From: Candidatus Segatella violae
GTDB taxonomy: Bacteria > Bacteroidota > Bacteroidia > Bacteroidales > Bacteroidaceae
Assembly: GCA_002440225.1 (NCBI GenBank)
Contig: DJSH01000008.1
Span: 1 to 10,934, forward strand
Reading direction: 5' to 3'
Length of the DNA: 10,934 nucleotides
Positions within the stretch are counted from its first letter, which is position 1. Each line of letters begins with the position of its first letter. Under the pieces are notes generated by a model. The model ran no database searches and was not told the origin of the DNA. It saw nothing but the letters and a program-made list of their open reading frames with translations. The translations under genes were made by a program, and so were the position numbers. This document shows, piece after piece, positions 6,470-10,934 of this stretch.

Positions 6470-6528
6470 GAAAATCATCGTCAGTTTTATCCAAAGCTCT
6501 CTACTTAGTAATATTTAACAAAAAAACA

Positions 6529-6560
6529 TTTGGAAATTAGAAAGTTTCCTTGTATTTTTG
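6529..6560 (+). promoter_or_regulatory. Promoter of the TPR/HTH regulator gene
   Basis: TTTG (6529-6532), a 20-bp spacer and TATTTTTG (6553-6560) form a full-consensus Bacteroidota promoter. The expected start near 6567 gives a leader of about 60 nt to the ATG at 6628, but about 185 nt to the in-frame ATG at 6752. A weak hairpin, AGTGA-GTATTA-TCACT, lies at 6597-6612 in the leader. Confidence 0.85.
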
Positions 6561-6627
6561 TACCATACAAATATATTAAACATCAAGCGATATCATAGTG
6601 AGTATTATCACTCAAAACAAACCAAGA

Positions 6628-6751
6628 ATGGCATTCATATTAGAAAAAGCAAAAAAAAAGAAAGGTATTTCAAGCTTACAAACATAGCTTCGTAACAGCA
6701 AGTCTCTCTATACTGACTTGCTGCCCAATCCTTGTTTCCGCTCAAACCCAA
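6628..6751 (+). other. Out-of-frame signal-peptide start with A9 tract (slippage or frameshift site)
   Basis: The ATG at 6628 lies about 60 nt after the expected transcription start. It opens only 19 codons (MAFILEKAKKKKGISS..., stop at 6685-6687). An uninterrupted A9 run lies at 6651-6659. Removing one A joins this ATG to the main frame and yields a convincing signal peptide: a basic start (KAKKRKVFQAYKH), the hydrophobic core SFVTASLSILTCCPILV and the cleavage site SAQ. The main frame from 6644 to 6751 is free of stops and contains no ATG, GTG or TTG. So as written, the signal peptide is encoded but has no start codon. Possible causes are phase variation, transcriptional slippage at A9, a true frameshift mutation, or a homopolymer error in the assembly. 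Confidence 0.8.
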
Positions 6752-8443
6752 ATGGCAGGAACCATCAATCGTATGCCCATCGAAAAGATGAAGGCTGAGT
6801 TTGATGCCAAAGGCACTGCTTACGGAAGAACCGTAAGCAAAGAAGTAAAGCCTTATATAGATAAGGTATGCAAAACCTTGGCAGACACCTCCATTTTTCA
6901 TGCAAAACAGAAACAGGAAGTGAATTCCATTAAGAGGCAGTTGGGTATCCCACAACCCCTCACAAAGCAATACAAACTCTGGGAGAAGCTATTTCGCATA
7001 CAATTCTTACTCAACTTTGAGGAATCTTACCAATGCGCTCGCCATTGCGAAGAGTTAGCACTGCAATTGGCTTACTCTCCCAAGGCTAACTCCAAAGCCC
7101 CTTCAACCAAAAATTCCTACGACTATTTGGCACAAGCCTATATCTACGAAGCCCAAGCATTTACCAATAGTGGCTACTTCAGAGAGGCGGCGGAGACTTT
7201 GGCAAAGATTGCACCCAGCACTTGCTCACAATCTATCCGAATCAACTATATCGTAGCAGCATTTAACCTAGAATTTGAGAACGGATTCTACACCCCATAT
7301 CGCATTCTTTCCAAAGACAGCTATCTGGAAAACATGAAGCGACTGTATGGGGAATTGAAGCAAACTGTACCAGCCGACTCTTACCTACTCAACGATATGC
7401 TTGCAAAGATGTACTTCCACGAAACCAAATATGCCGAGGCCATTAAGCAAAGCAAAATGCTGCTCAGCAAATTATCTCCTACCTCAGCATACTATGCCTA
7501 CGCTCTTGGCAACTTGGGATACAACTATATGGGATTGCGCAACTACACCAAGGCAGCAGAATGCGTCAGCCAATCCGCCATTATGGAAATCAAGCGTGGC
7601 TCAGTGGAATATCCTGCAGCCAGAAAGATAGCCGAAATCACTTACATCACAGGCGACATCGCCCGTTCGTACATGCTAATCAATATAGCGATGCACAATG
7701 CCGAACTATATCATTCACGTTACCGCTATTCTGAGATAGCATCTAGCTATCCTCAAATAGACAAAGACCTCTATGCGCTCACTCAAAAGCAGAAGATGTG
7801 GCTCACTATCGGTCTCATCTTCCTGAGCATCGTGATTATCCTATTGATAGCTGCCATCATCGTCATGAAGAAACAGCGAAAAGCTCTCCATAGACAGAAG
7901 TCACTTATCGAGTCGCAGATGGAACATCTTTGCGAAAAGAATGTACAAATTGTGAGCATCAACAAGGAACTTGTTGAAGCTGGGCATATCAAGGAAGTAG
8001 TACTGAGCCAGTTGATAGTGGGCAGTGCGAACCACCAAGTTGCCATCGAGAAACTGCGCAAGGAAGTTTTGCGCCGACTCACCATCCGAGATTACGAAGG
8101 ACTCAAAAACGTATTCGATGCCCAAAAGGGAGCCGCATTCGACACCTTTTACCAAATGGACAGTATTTTGCAGATGCTCTTCCCTAATTTTGAAGAAAGT
8201 TTCAATTCCCTTCTTCGCCCAGAGTGTAGGATAGTTCCCAAAACGGGTGAACGGCTCACCGTGGAAATGCGCATCTTTGCTCTCATCAGATTGGGCATTA
8301 CCAAAAATGAAGACCTGGCTCGTTCGCTCAATTACTCGGTCAACACCATCAAGAGCTACAAGACTCGTGTGCTGAACGCCGCACGCTACGACAAAGAAGA
8401 GTTTTATAAGAGACTGAAGGAAAAGATCAACACAAAAGTCTAA
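6752..8443 (+). CDS. Transmembrane TPR regulator with C-terminal HTH (DUF6377 type)
   Basis: From the ATG at 6752 this is 563 aa; with the out-of-frame signal peptide restored (start 6628) it would be 604 aa. Residues 1-330 are helical-repeat/TPR-like (SYDYLAQAYIYEAQAFTNSGYFREAAETL, YLLNDMLAKMYFHETKYAEAIKQ, YALGNLGYNYMGLRNYTKAAECV). A single TM segment spans about 350-371 (LTIGLIFLSIVIILLIAAIIV) and is followed by a basic coiled coil (about 373-410). The C-terminal part (about 430-560) matches the DUF6377 pattern: FPNFEESFNSLL, RIVPKTGERLTVEMRIFALIRLGI, then an HTH (NEDLARSLNYSVNTIKSYKTRVLNAA). Intended topology is therefore a periplasmic TPR sensor, a TM and a cytoplasmic DNA-binding tail, acting as a one-component membrane regulator. 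It has its own promoter and a strong terminator. The probable target is the barrel gene 268 nt downstream. No phosphotransfer residues are visible. Confidence 0.88.
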   Translation: MAGTINRMPIEKMKAEFDAKGTAYGRTVSKEVKPYIDKVCKTLADTSIFHAKQKQEVNSIKRQLGIPQPLTKQYKLWEKLFRIQFLLNFEESYQCARHCEELALQLAYSPKANSKAPSTKNSYDYLAQAYIYEAQAFTNSGYFREAAETLAKIAPSTCSQSIRINYIVAAFNLEFENGFYTPYRILSKDSYLENMKRLYGELKQTVPADSYLLNDMLAKMYFHETKYAEAIKQSKMLLSKLSPTSAYYAYALGNLGYNYMGLRNYTKAAECVSQSAIMEIKRGSVEYPAARKIAEITYITGDIARSYMLINIAMHNAELYHSRYRYSEIASSYPQIDKDLYALTQKQKMWLTIGLIFLSIVIILLIAAIIVMKKQRKALHRQKSLIESQMEHLCEKNVQIVSINKELVEAGHIKEVVLSQLIVGSANHQVAIEKLRKEVLRRLTIRDYEGLKNVFDAQKGAAFDTFYQMDSILQMLFPNFEESFNSLLRPECRIVPKTGERLTVEMRIFALIRLGITKNEDLARSLNYSVNTIKSYKTRVLNAARYDKEEFYKRLKEKINTKV

Positions 8444-8467
8444 GCCTTCAAATATCATCATTTCAAA

Positions 8468-8508
8468 GGGACATATGCCTTACCACAAGGCTCATGTCCC
8501 CTTTTTTA
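8468..8508 (+). terminator. Rho-independent terminator after the TPR regulator
   Basis: GGGACAT (8468-8474) pairs with ATGTCCC (8494-8500), and a nested GCCTT/AAGGC (8477-8481 with 8487-8491) closes a five-base loop. The sequence CTTTTTT follows directly. It lies about 25 nt after the stop codon, so the regulator is transcribed alone. Confidence 0.9.
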
Positions 8509-8509
8509 T

Positions 8510-8616
8510 GGGTATATTCTTTCTTTTCCAGGGTATATTTTGCAGGATATATATTTCACATAACCATCTAATAATCAATACTTGTTCATTTTTTAGGAGT
8601 CTATCTATGGTATATT
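8510..8616 (+). repeat. Three GGTATATT words upstream of the second barrel gene
   Basis: GGGTATATT occurs at 8510-8518 and 8531-8539, exactly 21 bp (two helical turns) apart. GGTATATT recurs at 8609-8616, within two bases of the -33 region of the next promoter. The words lie between the regulator terminator and the barrel-gene promoter, so they are candidates for regulator binding sites. They are AT-rich and short, so chance cannot be excluded. Confidence 0.45.
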
Positions 8617-8617
8617 T

Positions 8618-8649
8618 CTTGCCGGCAACCGCTTTTTGCAGTACCTTTG
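8618..8649 (+). promoter_or_regulatory. Promoter of the second barrel gene
   Basis: CTTG (8618-8621, one mismatch to TTTG), a 20-bp spacer and TACCTTTG (8642-8649) fit the Bacteroidota promoter. Transcription should start near 8656, leaving a leader of about 55 nt to the ATG at 8711. The weaker -33 box would suit a promoter needing an activator. Confidence 0.72.
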
Positions 8650-8710
8650 CAAGCGAAAATTTCATTAGAAATCTTTCAAACCCAATCAGTATAACTAATA
8701 ACTTTAAGAA

Positions 8711-10934
8711 ATGAACAAAAATGTATTCCTCTTATCATCTGTCCTGATGGCAACAACTGTCAGTGCCAACACGGTACAGACTGCTCTAACAAGAGCAAAT
8801 TCCTCTTATATACAAAAAGAGGACACGACACAAACCACAGGCAACGATCATGGTGTGATGCTCAACGCCAAGGATGCCACTGAGCCTCGTCAAGTAGAGA
8901 TAGGCTTGCCTATGAGCTACACAGCAGTTACTGTAGATGGACTGCCAGCAGTTTTCTATTATTGGCCAAACACCACAAGCAACCATTGGCGTGGTGAACA
9001 GTTACTAGCCAGCCAGGGGTTGCAAAACATATCCACCACAGCCATCCGCTTTGGTGAAATTGGCTATGGCGTGGATTCCTATATGGAACGTGGCGGTGAA
9101 ATATTCAAAGGAAAATTGAAGTATCAAACCAATACTTTTGGCGCACAAAATTTTGACATTAATGTATCTGGCAAACTTGCCAAAAAGACTTATTTCACAC
9201 TGAGTGCTTACCAGAATTTCGATCCAGGAACATTCGACCTGAAATTTACCAACTATATCGACCGTGCCCAGTTCTACACAGCTGGCATCACCCATCTCTT
9301 CCATCAAGACAAGGGTCGATTCAGTCTCTACTACAAGTTTACCGATACCCATCCTCTTACCACTGCAGCCAACTACGCTCCTTTCACCTATGATGGCAAT
9401 GGAAAAATAACAGAGGTGAAGGGATTCAGAATGGGCCGTGACTCTTATCTTCCAGTAGATGGCATCATGGAATATCGTGACGTGAAGACAGGAGAACTGA
9501 AGTCGGACAACCTCTACGACATTTCCAAGACCAAGACTCATGAGGGAACAGCCCTCCTGGATTATAATTTCGGCAATGCTACAACCTTAGCATTGAAAGC
9601 CAAGGTGTCCACTTCTACGGGAAACAGCGTGGACCAACTCACGATGGGATTCTACGAGGATGCCGATGCCATTTATGCTGACAATGGACAAGCATTCCAT
9701 GGCAATATACAGCGCCGTCTTTCGCAAATCAATGCTTTCACTGTGACCGACGCCATGTTTGTAGCTGAGCTCCAGAAAAAGACAACTAACCATAATTGGG
9801 CTTTGGGTTTAAACGAGTTCTACTCCTACATCGATTACGCCCGTAGCACCACACAATATTATCATGAGGTTGCCCCAAACCCTCGCAAACTCATCTACAA
9901 CGGACAAGAATACGCCAACCTGAATGGTTCGAGCGAGTACGACAAAGGAAACGAGAACAAGCTAGCAGCCTATGTGAACGACAACTGGCATATCACTCCC
10001 AACTTCCGCATGGGATATGGTTTGCGCTTGGAACTATTCAATGCCGGCGTGGATTACATCACCAATGGTCGTTTCAGCGACTTCTACATTGGTGCAACAT
10101 ACACAGATGAAAACGGAAAGACACAGACCGTAGCCACCACACATCACAACCTGTCTGGTCTCAACTATGCCGTTTCGATTTCGCCTACCTATAATCTGAC
10201 ACATAATTTCGGTTTCACTGGCGAGATCAACTATCTGAAACAATATCGCCATCTGGAGGCATACTCTGGCACTTCGCTTCCTTATTATGACTATCGCCCA
10301 TTCATCTTGGGACGTGCAGGTATCTTCTACAACAGCGACTTCGTGAATTTGGTCTCCGCCTTCACCTACGCTCGCCGCACCAATGACTACGGACGAATGA
10401 CCGTGATGAGCGATAATCCGAGCGAAGACCCAATGATGGTAGGTTCATCCAGCGGTATCGAGACCATGGGCTGGACAACAGATGCCATGTTCTCGCCTTT
10501 CAAGGGATTCAAGTTCCATGCCATGTTCACTTACCAAAATCCTAAATACACAGGATATAAGTTTGAGGCATTCAACAAGACCTATGATTTCAGCGACAAA
10601 ACCGTTACAAAGCAGTCGAAAATACTGATAGAGTTGGACCCAAGCTATACATACGACCGCTTCAATGTCTGGGCATCCTTCCGCTACTACAGCAAGCAGT
10701 ACGCCAACGTGGGCAACTCTGTGTATTTCGAGGGTAGATGGGAAACATTCGCAGGTGCAAGCTACAAGTATAATAAAAACCTCACCTTCAATGTCAACCT
10801 CGTTAATTTCCTCAACCAGACGGGTGCCCAAGGTACCATCCCAGGTTCTGAACTGATAACTGATGGTAGCAGATACGCAGGAACACTGATGGCAGGAAAC
10901 TATATACGTCCATTCACCGTAGAATTTGGCGCAA
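8711..10934 (+). CDS. TonB-dependent-receptor-like outer-membrane barrel protein (3' end cut)
   Basis: The frame is open from the ATG at 8711 to the window end, giving 741 codons. MNKNVFLLSSVLMATTVSAN is a signal peptide. Residues 60-145 resemble only the later half of a receptor plug: VTVDGLPAVFYY, GEQLLASQGLQNISTTAIRFGEIGYGVDSYMERGG. No carboxypeptidase-like domain or clear TonB box is seen. From about 145 on there are alternating strands with aromatic girdles and long loops, typical of a 22-strand barrel. Examples are YFTLSAYQNFDPGTF, GRFSLYYKFTDTHPL, NWHITPNFRMGYGLRLELF, FNVWASFRYYSKQYANVG and YKYNKNLTFNVNLVNFLNQ. The last visible residues, YIRPFTVEFGA, look like the final membrane strand, so probably only a few residues are missing. 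Substrate unknown. It follows the TPR/HTH membrane regulator, which may control it. No SusD-type partner is visible; one could lie beyond the window. Confidence 0.88.
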   Translation, partial: MNKNVFLLSSVLMATTVSANTVQTALTRANSSYIQKEDTTQTTGNDHGVMLNAKDATEPRQVEIGLPMSYTAVTVDGLPAVFYYWPNTTSNHWRGEQLLASQGLQNISTTAIRFGEIGYGVDSYMERGGEIFKGKLKYQTNTFGAQNFDINVSGKLAKKTYFTLSAYQNFDPGTFDLKFTNYIDRAQFYTAGITHLFHQDKGRFSLYYKFTDTHPLTTAANYAPFTYDGNGKITEVKGFRMGRDSYLPVDGIMEYRDVKTGELKSDNLYDISKTKTHEGTALLDYNFGNATTLALKAKVSTSTGNSVDQLTMGFYEDADAIYADNGQAFHGNIQRRLSQINAFTVTDAMFVAELQKKTTNHNWALGLNEFYSYIDYARSTTQYYHEVAPNPRKLIYNGQEYANLNGSSEYDKGNENKLAAYVNDNWHITPNFRMGYGLRLELFNAGVDYITNGRFSDFYIGATYTDENGKTQTVATTHHNLSGLNYAVSISPTYNLTHNFGFTGEINYLKQYRHLEAYSGTSLPYYDYRPFILGRAGIFYNSDFVNLVSAFTYARRTNDYGRMTVMSDNPSEDPMMVGSSSGIETMGWTTDAMFSPFKGFKFHAMFTYQNPKYTGYKFEAFNKTYDFSDKTVTKQSKILIELDPSYTYDRFNVWASFRYYSKQYANVGNSVYFEGRWETFAGASYKYNKNLTFNVNLVNFLNQTGAQGTIPGSELITDGSRYAGTLMAGNYIRPFTVEFGA

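Noticed and set aside
7901..8461. Minus-strand open frame of 186 codons opposite the HTH end of the TPR regulator
   Set aside because: It overlaps an established domain on the other strand and starts close to the terminator hairpin; no promoter is seen.
8475..8714. Plus-strand open frame of 79 codons between the regulator and the second barrel gene
   Set aside because: It begins inside the terminator hairpin, runs across the promoter of the next gene and overlaps its ATG. The Phe-rich translation reflects AT-rich intergenic DNA.
9005..9541. Minus-strand open frame of 178 codons opposite the second barrel gene
   Set aside because: It is antisense to a continuous 741-codon receptor frame and has no features of its own.
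1..10934. CRISPR array, tRNA or rRNA genes
   Set aside because: No regularly spaced repeat-spacer pattern, tRNA cloverleaf or rRNA-like stretch was noticed when reading both strands; no RNA-gene search could be run.

Overview
The window looks like chromosomal DNA of a Bacteroidota bacterium, most likely Prevotellaceae (Segatella/Prevotella copri-like). The support is as follows. Several genes are preceded by the Bacteroidota promoter form TTTG-N19/20-TAnnTTTG. Shine-Dalgarno boxes are absent. Exported proteins have signal peptides ending in AQ. The protein families also fit: an OMP_b-brl_3-type barrel, a TPR/DUF6377-type membrane regulator, and a relic resembling Rpn-type nucleases. The assignment rests on pattern recognition; no search was run.

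Layout, left to right. (1) Positions 1-2775, minus strand: a three-gene cluster transcribed leftwards. It encodes a small exported, probably outer-membrane barrel protein, then a two-TM sensor histidine kinase 29 nt downstream, then an OmpR-type response regulator whose C-terminal half lies beyond position 1. The kinase-regulator gap carries repeated GAAGTTA words. (2) Positions 2833-3880, plus strand: a two-gene toxin-antitoxin-like module, a 92-aa protein followed by a zeta-toxin-like P-loop kinase. It is bracketed by two identical 24-bp direct repeats. (3) Positions 3965-6097, plus strand: a 710-aa TonB-receptor-like outer-membrane barrel with its own consensus promoter and a strong compound-hairpin terminator. 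Apart from the toxin module, this barrel gene and the kinase operon would be divergent neighbours, so the two-component system plausibly controls the barrel. (4) Positions 6220-6469, minus strand: a small gene relic that keeps a promoter and the two ends of an apparent Rpn/PD-(D/E)XK-like protein but lacks the middle. (5) Positions 6529-8508, plus strand: a transmembrane TPR plus HTH regulator of the DUF6377 type. Its signal-peptide start is out of frame because of an A9 tract. (6) Positions 8510-10934, plus strand: a TonB-dependent-receptor-like barrel, cut by the window end probably a few residues before its natural stop.

The window can be read as two 'membrane sensor plus outer-membrane barrel' loci side by side, with a toxin-antitoxin cassette and a decayed mobile-type gene in the gaps. 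The observations most worth following are the A9 tract that separates the regulator from its signal peptide, the 24-bp repeats around the zeta-like module, and the repeated GGTATATT words before the last barrel gene.
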